This document shows positions 47,770-59,291 of a stretch of 64,000 nt of DNA, in pieces. The stretch covers positions 9,065,501-9,129,500 of the forward strand of contig CANTUR010000009.1 in the NCBI GenBank assembly GCA_947683625.1, read 5' to 3'. The position numbers and the translations under genes were made by a program. Under the pieces are notes generated by a model. That model saw nothing but the letters and a program-made list of their open reading frames with translations, made no database searches and was not told the DNA's origin. Each line of letters begins with the position of its first letter. Position 1 is the stretch's first letter. The DNA is from Mallotus nudiflorus. Its lineage: Eukaryota; Streptophyta; Magnoliopsida; Malpighiales; Euphorbiaceae.

Positions 47770-49440
47770 CTAAAAATAATGCCACAATTTCTTTGTTGCC
47801 CAGATCATGATCAAACATGTCTTCTCTACAAAGTTATACTTTTCCTCATATGGTAGGAACTTCTTATTGAGATAATACATTGCATGCTCTATCCTCTCTA
47901 GTCCTTCTTGTGCTAGCATTACCCCCATTGCATTTTCCTCAAGGGCCAAGTATAAGATCAATGGCTTACCTTGCCTCAGTGGCTTCAGGTAAGGCAAATG
48001 AGTGAGATATTCTTTAATCGTTTCAATGCCATTTGACAATCATCATTCCACTTCATCGGTTGGTTTTTCCTCAAAAGTTTAAAGATAGGGTCACAAATAT
48101 TAGTAAGCTTTATGATAAACCTACTAATATATTGTAACTTGCCAATAAACCCTCTTATTACTTTCTCTATCTTTGGTGTCGGCATCTGCTGAATAGCATT
48201 CGCTTTATCTGCATCCACTTCAATTCCTCAACTGCTAACTATATGCCCTAATAGCTTTCCAGAAGTAAACTTAAAAATGCACTTATTTAGGTTGAGCCTC
48301 AAATTTTACCTCTTAATTTGAGCCAACAACCTATCTAGAGCTTTAAAGTTTAGTTTTCTTGTTTTTGATTTAATCATCATATTATCCATACATACCTCGA
48401 CCTCTTTATGCATCGTGTCATGGAAAAGAGTGGTGGTTGCCTTTGATATGTTGCACCTGCATTGTTCAACCTTTAAGGCATAACCTTGTAGAAATATATC
48501 CCTTATTCTATGGTGAAGGCTGTCTTAATCTTATCCATAACTACCATCATTATTTGGTTGTACCCAGAGAACCCATCCATGAAGGAGTACATTACACTTA
48601 ATGCATCACTATCCACTATTACATCAATGTGAGGTAAAGGGAAGTCATCCTTTAGACATGCTTTGTTTAAATCCCTAAAGTCGACACATATACACACTTG
48701 CCATCTTTTTTAGGTACCAACACTATGTTTGCTAACCATTGAGGATAATCTACTACTTTTACAATGTTAGCCTGGATTTCTTTAGCAATTTCTTCTCTTA
48801 TCTTTTCAATCAACTCTGGTCTTAGCCTATGTAGTTTTTGCTTAATAGGTTTAATTTTTGAATGAATGGGAATGTGAGGTTTTGCAATTTCCCTATCTAA
48901 ACCTAGCATATCTTTGTAAGTCCAAGCAAATACCATCTTTCTTTTTGCTAATATTCTCTCAAAATTTTCCCTCTTTTTAAAAGTTACATCATGTGATATA
49001 GAAATGTTCTTTGGATTATCATTTGTGCCCATGTTAAATGAATCAAATTAAATTGAATTAATGTCAAACATGCATGAATGATTAAAGTTATAATGCATAG
49101 AACTATTAGGATGCACATCACACAAGTAAGCAAAACCAACATTCATATCATTGACCACAAAAAAAATAGAGTTTTTATCCTCAAATAGATTGGATGTTGT
49201 TACATCAGTTTCATCATAAAAAACATCAATAAAGTTATCACTAATAATAGTAACTAAATCCTGGGGTGGCACCTCTTCAGGTGGCAGACATAGTAGCTCT
49301 TTAATAACAACATTGCCTATCCACTCTACTGCTAGTTTTATCACTTCCTCTTTATTGTCTTTCACCAAATTCTCTGCAATCTACTACTTGAAGATCTCAA
49401 ATCTAGGAACATTTCCTCAAGTGACATTAACTAATTCTTG
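47770..49440 (-). pseudogene. Reverse transcriptase of unit 2
   Basis: On the minus strand: linker with IKELLCLPPEEVPP; FAWTYKDMLGLDREI; YPQWLANIVLVPKKDGK; VDFRDLNKACLKDDFPLPH; FMDGFSGYNQIMM; a catalytic box degraded to CMDN (usual YVDD); IRGFIGKLQYISRF; TNICDPIFKLLRKNQPMKW; and the connection part GKPLILYLALEENAMGVMLA, YYLNKKFLPYEEKYN. Several frame breaks (about 48665, 48500, 48220, 48000). Domain order and motifs are those of Ty3/gypsy RT. Confidence 0.9.
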
Positions 49441-49859
49441 AGCTCCCAAATAGTACTTATATTCCCTTGGCTTGATGAAGTTCTAACTCAAGGACCAAGC
49501 TTCGCATAAAGCTTCCTCTTTTCTGCATTAAATCTCTTCCTTACCTTTATTCCTTTTGGCTTTACTTCCCCTATAAAACCCAATCATGTTGTATAATCTT
49601 GAGTTTTGAATTATGGGAGACTAGGGCTTCCTTACTTACTCTTCACCAGCCCTTGCCCAAGTTGGTAATTCATACTCTCCATCATTTTTTCTACTCTTGG
49701 ATCCATTTCAAATCCATCGAATATCCTAAGAATCTGGAAACCAGGGGGTGCACACATTTGCATTTATTTGTCCAATATGGTTGCCACAATAGCATTGGTC
49801 CTAGCTTTTATAGTCACAACCTCTCTTTGATGAGGGAATTTTATCTTTTGATGCACAGT

Positions 49860-50215
49860 TGAGGGTAACCCTCCCAAAGCATGGAACCATCACCTCTTCA
49901 ACAATAAGGCATAAGTAACTAGTATATCTTGCATAGTAAACTCAATAGTTGATTCCATAGGTCCTATTTTAACTAAAGCTTGGATTGTACCCTCCACAAT
50001 CCTAGTGTTGTCATCATAAGCTCTGATTATAAGGTTTGAATTTGTTAAGTCTTTCACCTTCAAACCTAAGTTAGGTAGGATTATTAAAGGACACACATTA
50101 ATAGCAGAACCATCATCAACCATGGCAAAATTGGTTCTCTTTTCCCTTACCTCAACTGGGATAAATAATGCCTTATTATGGGTTTTTCCCTTCTAAAGGC
50201 AAGTCATAATTTGAG
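49860..50215 (-). pseudogene. Aspartic protease of unit 2
   Basis: MVDDGSAINVCPLIILPNLG is the active-site segment, followed by IIRAYDDNTRIVEG and MESTIEFTMQDILVTYALLL. The LLGRPW block is damaged (LLLKR). The downstream HQKIKFP part is still recognisable near 49840. Counterpart of 26050-26505. Confidence 0.8.
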
Positions 50216-52530
50216 AATGTTATCAACCTGTGTTTCTTTTCTATAACCTTCGCTACTATAGCCTCATATGTGGCTACTATTTCAATATTCATGTTTGATA
50301 GAGCTTTGATATGGCTACCTGAATGCATCAGCAGTTCCTAAATGTTGACATTTGCCTTAGCCTTATTTAATTGTTTTAGAATCAGATCCTCTTTCTGTTT
50401 TTCCTCCATTCATGTACCTTTTATTTCTTATTTTTTTGTGACTCTCTCAATTTTCTTTTCGATTGCGTTGAAATTGTTCCTACTTCCAGTGACATGATTC
50501 ACCTTAGGATCATCACTCTAGACATCAAAACCACTTGGTCTTTCTTTATCAGAGTGATACCATATGTTAATAACTCTAATTTTTTGATCTATTTTCCCAT
50601 CTTTCCACACTTCCATTGTGCATGTTTCCTTCCCTTTTAACTCTTCAATATTGATCTTGCCTAAATGTTGGTTCAATAGATCTTCAACTTTTCTTGAGAC
50701 TGTAAAGATTCATCTTCAAACTCATCACCCCATAATGTAGGCATAATTTCTTTAATGGGTATGTTAGCTGAAGTGGGTTTAGAGTAAAATAATCTATAAT
50801 TGAATTTGCCTGAATGTTGTCCCAACAGATCTTCAACTCCTCTTGGTGGATGTTCAGGAGTGTCTAGTTCTTTCTCTTCTTTCACTGGCTTATCATCAAA
50901 CTCATCTCCCCAACCTGAGGGCTCAATTAATTCAATGGGAATATTTGTAAAGGGTGGTTTTGAGTATAACACCTTGTAATCGAACTTGCCTGAGGGCTAC
51001 ATTAGTAAATCCTCCACTCCTCTCTGTGGCTATCCAAGAGATTCTCCATTGGTTAGAGGTTTTAGGTTTTCAAAGGAGTTTAGCACTTCTTCTTCGCTAA
51101 CCCCTGAATTGATCATCATGGTGGCTGGTGGTGGAACATTTTAGTAGTCTGGGAAGGGCTATTACTGGTGTTTAGGTTAGAGTTAGATTTTTCAGGGTCT
51201 ATCATTTTTACAGAATCTATTAGGTGTTAGATCTTATGATTTAGGCGGATATAGTTGTCTATGAAATGGCCAACAGCTTAATGGAATTTACATTAACTAT
51301 TAGGGTCAAAACTAGGAACATTTGGGTTTGGTGGCTTAGAAATAGTCAAGGGTCAGAGTAGGCCTTTTTGGATTAGCCTTTCTAGAACTTTAGAGAGTGG
51401 TTGGTTGAAGTTGGAGAATATTTAGGGTTTTTGGACTACACACACTTCTATAGCTCGATTGGTACTTATTGTGTGCCACTAGTTGGGTAATTTTGAGTTC
51501 AAGTGCTTATACTGGTTCTCCTTGTTCTCACTCTCAATCTTTTTGGCTTGCAAATCATCATCATACAAGTCTATAAAGGTTTTAAGGTTCATCATCTGTA
51601 ATCTCTCAACTAGATTACGTGATACATTAGGGACTATCAGCCTAACCTGATCCTTCTCAACTAGCTTATTGTTCATCAGTCTTGTCTTGTTCATGAACCT
51701 GATAAAGTTCATTGGGTTTCTACTTTGTTAGTCCTAGATCTCTAATAGTCACTTCTAATCTAATATTATAATCATATTTTTTTAGAAAGGCTATACATAA
51801 TTCCTTCCAATTAGACTAGACAGATTTTTCTAGTCCATGATACCAGTTTATAATTATTTCGTCTAGAGATAGTACAAATAGCCTAGCAACTACTGCTAAT
51901 GGTGCCTTAGTAGTGCTCATATTTATTGTATATTAGCTCAAATGAATTATGGGATCTCCTCTCCCATCAAATTTCTACAGCTGAGGCATCTTGAATTTTT
52001 CAGGCAACTTATCTCCCTCCATTTGCAGCATGTCATCAAATTCAAATGAGTACCCCATTCCATGTCCTCTAATTAGTTCTTCCATCTTGGAAATTTTCTA
52101 GGTCAGTGTGTGCATCTGCTTGGACTCTTGGACCAGTTCAAGTGACTCTCTTTTTGCCTTCTCTACCATGTAGTTATCAACATCCTCAAATCTTACATCA
52201 GTAGCCAGTATGTTTCTAGCAATAGGTTGCCCTCCAGCATTATTAGCAATAGGCAGAGTGCCAAAAATAGGTAGAGCTCCTATAGTATGTGGTTGTTAAA
52301 TAGTAGTAGCAGGTGGTTGTTCAATAGTAGGCAATGGTATGACAATAGGTTGCATTAGTCCAACTAGAGCTTGCCTTAGTTCATCTTGCATTATAGCTCT
52401 CATGCCATCCATGAAAGCTCCCTTAATGTCCTATAGGGTCCACATCTCTGGTTTTTGTTCCATTTCTATCCATTTAATTTGAGTTGGTTTAGACTCTAGG
52501 TAAAGTGGGTTGATAGGACCCTTCTCCAGT
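50216..52530 (-). pseudogene. gag of unit 2
   Basis: The core FIRFMNKTRLMNNKLVEKDQ and LVERLQMMNLKTFIDLYDDD (51479-51712) is the retrotransposon gag domain. Upstream is the Pro/Ala and Gln-rich N-terminal region; downstream is the tandem ~53-residue repeat (50673-50972: YSKPPFTNIPIELIEPSGWG, then RGVEDLLGQ, then FYSKPTSANIPI, then WGDEFEDES). Stops and frameshifts occur throughout. It shows the organisation of the gag interrupted in unit 1. Confidence 0.75.
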
Positions 52531-53391
52531 TCTTAAAGGATCTTTTGAGCTATTAACTTTGGGCTTAGATATGTTCTAATTAATCTACCACCTCTCCATC
52601 CCTAAATAAGAGAAGACCCAAATGAATCTAGTATGGCTACGAAAAAAGGCATTAGTATGATGCATGGAGTGCATGTATGTATGCATGATGCATGTGCTAT
52701 GCAACAAGTAGTAATTAGAGAAAGGTACATAATATACAACCTTCCAACCTTATTACTCCCACACACATGTTTAATAGTGAGTTTCTTTTGCTAGGATTTT
52801 TTGTCTTAACCTTCATATCAATAGGAGATATTAAGTGCTGATACACATGCTAAATCTCTCTTAAAAATAAAGCATAAAAATAGCATATCTAAATATAAAG
52901 GTCTAGCCTAATCCTTATTAGCCTGAAGGGGCATTAAAGGTATAGGCCTGGGCTTTTATAAATAGAAATACCTCATGGCAATTCAAACAAACAAGCAATT
53001 TGGCTAAAAATTCTTAGGGGTAGTAACTAGGCCAATATATTTGGTTAAGGTCCAATGAAAAGTTAAGGTTCCCTTAGCAAGATGCCCTTCATTATGGACT
53101 TAAGTTACAGGCCAAGGTTAAAGGGGCCAAGCATCCTTTACCAACTCGAGAGAAGATTACCCCCTTAAAGACTTGGGTTACAAACTCTGGTCAGATGAGC
53201 CCAGTAGTCTCTCTTAAACCGAGTTAAGGGTAAGAGTGGTGGTTAGCCAATCTATAACTCCATAGCTAGTGGGATCATGGAATCATAAACCAACACCATC
53301 ATTTTAATAAGGACATGCAGAATGAATACAAGAATAAAATAATAATTGATAAAATAATTCTAAAGAATAGAAGTTGAATCAATATCTCTTA
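52531..53391 (-). other. Leader between primer site and gag of unit 2
   Basis: No gene. It shares landmarks with 37958-38888, including the ATGTATGTATGCATGATGCATG run (52672-52693) and CAAGTAGTAATTAG-type sequence. Confidence 0.55.
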
Positions 53392-53409
53392 TCCCTAGTG
53401 GAGTCGACA
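53392..53409 (-). promoter_or_regulatory. Primer-binding site of unit 2
   Basis: Minus strand TGTCGACTCCACTAGGGA next to the LTR C border. It differs from 38889-38906 in three positions, so it is a decayed arginine-tRNA-type primer site. Confidence 0.65.
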
Positions 53410-53410
53410 C

Positions 53411-54098
53411 TATAGACAGTGGGGTTTAGCGCATCTCAAAGATTTTATCAACCGCGTCATTTTTTAGGCTCAAGGACTTAGGGAACACACTACTATGCCA
53501 CAAAGTCATAGTGTGGAGAAGAGGAGTTACCAGCCAAGGTAATAACTAGGATAATTTAATTGGTGGTACTCGATTCTCTAAAAGAAAGTTAGCACCACAA
53601 TTAGGAGATTCTGAGAACGGAATACTTTCTCTTAGTCTCATGTTCATTTACAATTACTTTAGAAATTATTACTTCATTCTCTAATTACATGTAATTTTAT
53701 TAAACCTTATTTGAACATCCACCTAACCCTAAGGCATATAGTCAATAAAATCACACATAAAAAATGAATTCAAAATCGTGTCATCCTTAAGTCTAAACTA
53801 GGTTAGTTTTAATGAATATTAGCTAGATTTACAGTTTTATTTATAAGTGAAAAATAGACTAAAGGTAGGACTACATTTTTATTGATTAATGAGCCTAGGT
53901 CTATTTTATTTAAAAGGAAATGAAATTGAATGGGCTTAGGTCTATATAATTTTAAAGGAAAAGCTAAATTAGTGGGCCTAAGTCTAACTTGATTTTACTT
54001 AAAATGAGAGGTGGGCTTAGGTCTATTTATTTTAAAAGGAAATGAAATTAAATGGGCTGAGCTAAGTCTAAATTAATTTTAGTTAGCCTAAAAATGGG
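53411..54098 (-). repeat. LTR C, first partial copy
   Basis: Starts TATAGACAGTGGGGTTTAG (TG decayed) after the unit 2 primer site. It follows the LTR for 688 bp and then stops at GCCTAAAAATGGG, where a new LTR start begins. It is either truncated by insertion of the next unit or is one part of a duplicated LTR. Confidence 0.7.
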
Positions 54099-55924
54099 TG
54101 TAGAAGGTGGGGTTTAGCGCACGTCTAAGATTTTAGTAACCATGACACTGGTTAGGCTCAGGGCCTTAGAGAACACACTAACCACTTTCACAAAGACATG
54201 GCATGGAGATGAGGAGTCGCCATCCAGGGTAATAACTGGGACAAATAAAAAAGGTGGTACTTGATTCTCTAAAAGAAAGCTAGCACCACAACCAGGAGAT
54301 TCTGGATATAGAATACTAACTTCTTTTAGTCTCGTGTTCTTTTAGAATAATTTTATAAATGATTTTTTCATCCTCTAATTACATGCAATTTTATTAAACC
54401 CTAATCAACATCCATCTAACCCAAAAGGCAACAGGTCAATAAAATTAAAAGTAAAAATGCATTAAAAAGGCAGTGTCCCTATGTTTAAACTATATTAATT
54501 TTATTTTATCAGTTAGCTAAGTCTACATATTATTTCCAAGTGAGAAATGGACTATTGGTGGGCCTACATTTTATTAATTTAGTGAGCCTAGATCTATTTA
54601 TTTTAATTTGTCTAAGGAATGGGCTTAAGTCTATTCAATTTTAAAGGAAAATTAATAGGCCTAAGTCTAGCTTAGTTTTATTTTAAGTGAAATGTGAGCC
54701 TAGGTCAGTTTATTTTAAAAGGAATGAAATTAAGTGGGCTGAGCTAAGTTTAAACAAGTTTTAATTAACCAAGTAGGCCTAAAATCTAATTAACTTAATG
54801 GGCCTAAATTGATTTTAATTATTTAAAAACCTAAATCATTTTTTAAGCCTATTTATTAAGTGGGTTGAACCTAAACATAAGAATGGGGCCCAAAAACATA
54901 AAAATATAAAAAAAACAAGTCTAAAATAAATAAAACACAAAAAGTAGATCAAACAAACATTATAGTGATTTTCTAGAAAAAAACCCTAAATTAATTACAT
55001 GCAAACCCTAATTTAAGCTACTGCCACCATTGATTTTAATTGATTTTTTTTACCCAATTGAACCTAATTACTAATCAATTTTAAAATACAGAAAATTAAA
55101 TTTTCACTATTCCAACTACTGGGGCTATTACAAACTATGTACAAAAATTAAATTAAATGATTATACACCCATAACTTAAAATAACTACACAGAACATTAA
55201 AAATCAAAAAATAATAAAAAAACCTAAATCTTACTGGAAAATAACACAAGTTCTTCCATGGCATTCCATAGACCTTCTGCTCCTTTTAAATATAGGTAGT
55301 ATCCTCCTCATTCCACATGCACATATAAAAAAAAACAAGTAATCAGATTAGTAGTGAAAGTAAACAATAAAAATGAATAACAAAATAAAAGAAAAATCAC
55401 AAAAAGAAAATAATATAAAGAATAAAACATGAAATAGAAAATAATACTGATGATTTAAATGATGTGTAAATGCTCTCTTTTGACCCCTCAGATTAGGACT
55501 TTCACTGTTAAAATTGACTCAGTGTTGATTTGATTATAGACTGGGACTAAAAAATCACTTTATCATCTTCGTCAAATGAACTGCAAAAATTAGGGTTTTG
55601 AAAGAAGAGAAGAAATCAAAGTTTGATCTATCTTTCGTCTGTGTAAAAAAATTCCTAAAAAAATCCTCCCAAAGAAAATCCCCCTTTACGCACACATGCA
55701 GACTCTACTTTTTAATGCAAAGTCTGTGCATAATGAACTTCCTCCAAAGGAGGAACAGACCTATCTAATCAGATAGCGTTTATTTTTTTCCTTGATTTCA
55801 AAAAAAATATCTTTTGCATTTTTTTTAAAAAACCTTATCAAATAAAATTTGAATTTTCAAACAATCAAAATATTGAAAAAATTGATAAAAAATAAGAAAA
55901 AATATGTGAAAAATAAAAAAAGGG
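54099..55924 (-). repeat. LTR C, second copy (right end deleted)
   Basis: Starts TGTAGAAGGTGGGGTTTAG and runs through all middle landmarks (GGGGCTATTACAAA, TTCCATGGCATTCCAT), then breaks off near 55924. There it joins the minisatellite; the final LTR part with the palindromic array, the polypurine tract and adjacent sequence are missing. Confidence 0.72.
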
Positions 55925-56002
55925 ATGTCGCACTATATTTCTTATGGAATGTCTAGTGGACTTTATGCAAATGAGTTTCGCTATATTCCCTATGGAATGT
56001 TT

Positions 56003-57530
56003 TATTAGTGATATGCACTAGGTCATCATTTGTGATTATGTATTGACTTTCTTATTTTGTTAATAAAGAGGTATTATATTATCATTTTATTTTATGATAA
56101 TTACATGAATGGTTAATCCTTACTAAGGCCATCAAGTATGTGACTTGATAGTAAAACCCTTAGATTAAAATAAGAGTTCTATTCTAATTATCCCTAGCCA
56201 TTTATTCATTATATAAATATTAAAGTATTAAGGCTAGTATGATGTTGACTGATGGTTATTTTTACTAATCATAAATATGAGATATTAAGTCAACTCATAG
56301 GTACATGATGAGAGATCATGTACTGGATTGACCCACTATGAGAATACTACATAGATTATTGTCATAAGTATTTCTTATCACAGTAATTTTATTTCGGTCC
56401 TTTGACCTTGAAATCATCATGGATTTCTACATAGCTATTTTATGTTTTGACACATTCTAACATTGTCTTTAACCAGACGATTAAAAGGATGTTGTTGGAT
56501 ATAAAATTAGTTATGTGAGGAATGTGAGTGATTTAGAAGGAATTTATCCCTCATTAATATGAGAAAGATATCTAAAGGCCCCTTGATGAGATAGACTGAA
56601 GGAAAATGCATGGCCATGCTGAAATGAATTGATAAAGAGTTATCATTTTCAGTCTACTTGGAATCAAGTCATAATATTGAACTATATAAGGATGACATTC
56701 TTATGTTCAATTAAGATATCATTGGATAAAGGGACGATGAAATTCACTATAATTAGGTTATGTCAGATTATTGACTTCACATGACTTGGGTAGTCATAAT
56801 GTCTTGCTAGAGGCCACTTATGACTTGTAGGCCTAAATAGACATTTAGGCCCACTGCCAATGTTCTGTGAACCTACAGGGTCATACACTTAGAAGAAGCC
56901 CAAAACTAATATAGGTTTAATAAGCTCAAAATAAACTCTGTGGAAATAAATAATTAAAGTGTTTTATTTATTTATTTAAGATAAATGTTATTTTAAATAA
57001 ATAAATAAGATATTATTTTTGATTTGTTTTTAAACAAAATCAGAATATAATAAATGGAAAATTTCCAAAAGGTCATTGGTAGGTGAAACCCTAATTTGGA
57101 GTCTATAAATATGTTATATTCTCTAGGGTTTCACATACTTGTTTTTCCTGTCAACAAATTCATTTTCTTTCCTCTTAGAAAACAAAGATAGAGTTTTTCC
57201 TTTTATTCTTGATTTGTGAGACTGTCAAGGAGGTTGCTAGCACACACACTCCAATTCATTTTGTGAAGGGCTGTTCGTGTGGATACCTATAGAGGATGCA
57301 TCCTTTTGGAGACGTCTTGATCCGAACAACCAAGCCAAAAAAAGGCTCGAGGTAAGGTGTCACCGGTGTGAACCTCCTCTCATCCTTCCAGAGAATCTTG
57401 CCTCTTCTGTGTTTTGGTAAGATTTTTTAAAACCCTAGATTTAATCAAGTAGTCAAATTAAATGGATCTAGGCTTGGGAACATGATACAATTTTAATTTT
57501 TCCATTGCATTTGTATCATGAATCCCAACA
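56003..57530 (+). mobile_element. Solo LTR of the copia-1 family, plus orientation
   Basis: 1528 bp, starting TATTAGTGATATGC (TG decayed) and ending AATCCCAACA; it is the reverse complement of the LTRs at 27793 and 35455. The flanks are TGTTT (55998-56002) and CGTTT (57531-57535), a 5-bp target duplication with one change. It lies inside the dyad minisatellite, whose sequence resumes in register (CGTTTAGTGATGATAAATTG). Confidence 0.92.
57104..57111 (+). promoter_or_regulatory. Putative LTR TATA box
   Basis: TATAAATA in GGAGTCTATAAATATGTT, the plus-strand equivalent of the conserved box in the sibling LTRs. Confidence 0.55.
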
Positions 57531-58210
57531 CGTTTAGTGATGATAAATTGAAAACTTGTTATAGTTCCTGTGGAACGTCTAATAATGATGAATTTTGTTA
57601 TATTCCCTGCGGGATGTCTAATGATGCACACTATATTCCTGTGGGACGTCTAGTGATGATAAATTGAAAATCTACTATAGTTCCTGTGGAACATCTAGAA
57701 ATGAAGAATTTCATTATATTCCCTATGGGATGTCTAATGATGCACATTATTTTCCCTGTAGGACATCTAGTGTAATTGAATTGAATTTTGTTATATTCCT
57801 TATGGGATGTCTAACGATGCACACTATACTCCCTGTGGGACATCTAGTGTAATTGAATTGAAATTTGCTATTGTTCATGTGCAACGTCTAGTAATGATGA
57901 ATTTTGTTATATTCCATATGGGACGTCTAATGATGCATGCTATATTCCCCGTGGGACATCTAGTGTAGTTGAACTGAAATTTGCTATAGTTCCTATGGAA
58001 CTTCTAGCAATGATGAGTTTTGTTATATTCCTTGTGGGACATCTAACGATGCACACTATATTCCCTATGGGACATCTAGTGTAATTGAATTGAATTTCAT
58101 TATATTTCCTGTGGGGCATGTAACGATGCACACTATATCACACTATATTCCCTATGGGATGTTTAGTGTAATTGAATTGAAATTTTGCTAAAGTTCCTAT
58201 GGAACGTCTA

Positions 58211-59118
58211 ACATTGAGGAATTTGAAAGTTTATGTCATAATTGCTATGCAGTATATAACATAATGAAGGTTATGACTACTATGCAGAACATAACATAAT
58301 GATTTGAAATTTATATCATAGCTACTGTGCAGTATATGAAACTTTTGATTGAAATCATGCATGTCAAATTCAAAAAATGAGTTCTGTAATCTTGTTATGT
58401 ATTCTGTACTTGATAAAAAATTTAGAATCACAGCTTGATTATGTAGCCTTAATAATTCAATGAATTATTAATTTAATGAATGTCATGATTTAATTAGGAA
58501 TGTATTCCTAATCCGAATGCAATAATGGACCAAATTGCAAGAAAGAAAAGATGGATAAAAAGTAAGTAAATTGGAAGGATTAAAATGGATATTCTCCATT
58601 TTATATATTCTTTCCCTTTTGTCAATCACTTCACTTCTCTTCCTATTATTTTCTTCTTCTTCTTTTTTTTTTTCAATTGATCTTGATTTTTCTTTTGTTG
58701 ATTTCTTCACCATTTGTTGTCCGATTTGCAATTCGTTTTATCCTATGACCTCCTTGTCATATAGACAACATGAAGGACTTGAGACTTTAGAATGTTAGAG
58801 GATTCTACCTCTTCATTTTCCTCAAAATAATTTGGATCTTTGAGAAGACTCAACTATCTTTCCTTTGACTCATTTACATACCCACAGGTGCAGAGATGTG
58901 GGTAATGAGGCAACTTTTCTTGCTTTTGCTTATTTTTGCAAAAATATTGTCTGGATAATCAGTAATTAGAGTAAGTTTCAGAGTAAAAATTGACATTGAC
59001 ATGTATATTAGTCAGAAATTAATATGAAAATGCATGATAAATTGAAATTAACTTTGAAAATATGAAATGTGACTCCTTGGTTGTAAGAATGGAGGATTGT
59101 ATGTCTAGAATTCCATAT
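58211..59118. other. Post-pol spacer of unit 3
   Basis: No gene. It contains the spacer landmarks ATGGACCAAATTGCAAG and CTTCATTTTCCTCAAAATAA, the latter being the empty site of the unit 1 solo LTR, and a TTCTTCTTCTTTTTTTTTTT tract near 58655. Confidence 0.55.
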
Positions 59119-59175
59119 TTCTGATCAGTTGAGTAAATGCCGATCGGGATAGTAAATTGTCGATAAAAGTTTTTT
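59119..59175. repeat. Short 20-bp palindromic array upstream of mobile-domain gene copy C
   Basis: Two to three decayed units (CTGATCAG, then AATGCCGATCGGGAT, then AATTGTCGAT) with 20-bp spacing, about 120 bp before the ATG at 59292. Same position as 42651-42750 in unit 2. Confidence 0.7.
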
Positions 59176-59291
59176 TAAAGGGAAATTATTTAATTAACTA
59201 ATCAAATCCTTCAATTTAAATTCTTTGATTAATTAATTAATCTTTCAATTAATTAATTATTATTTTCTTTTTGAAATTGAAATAGCATTTG

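Larger units (their letters stand above)
38908..55924 (-). mobile_element. Tat-lineage Ty3/gypsy unit 2 (LTR B - internal 2 - LTR C)
   Basis: The period from LTR B start to LTR C start is 14.5 kb. No nested insertion interrupts the internal region, so it shows the full order on the minus strand: primer site 53392-53409, leader, gag 50340-52530, protease 49860-50215, RT 47770-49440, RNase H 47230-47560, integrase 45790-46990, antisense gene 42879-44930, minisatellite, polypurine tract. All coding parts carry stops and frameshifts. Confidence 0.82.
55925..58210 (+). repeat. Dyad minisatellite, copy C, split by a solo LTR
   Basis: The array occupies 55925-56002 and 57531-58210. It uses the same three subunit types as copy A; GTTCC-type subunits at 57564, 57680, 57873, 57989 and 58193 are spaced 116 to 117 bp, or 193 and 204 bp where the two GGGAC-type subunits are duplicated. 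CACACTATAT is locally repeated near 58128. It is the longest of the three arrays. Confidence 0.88.

Noticed and set aside
58571..58798. 75-codon Ser/Phe/Leu-rich frame and its antisense partner
   Set aside because: Product of a C/T-rich spacer tract; the tract differs in the other units and the frame is not conserved.
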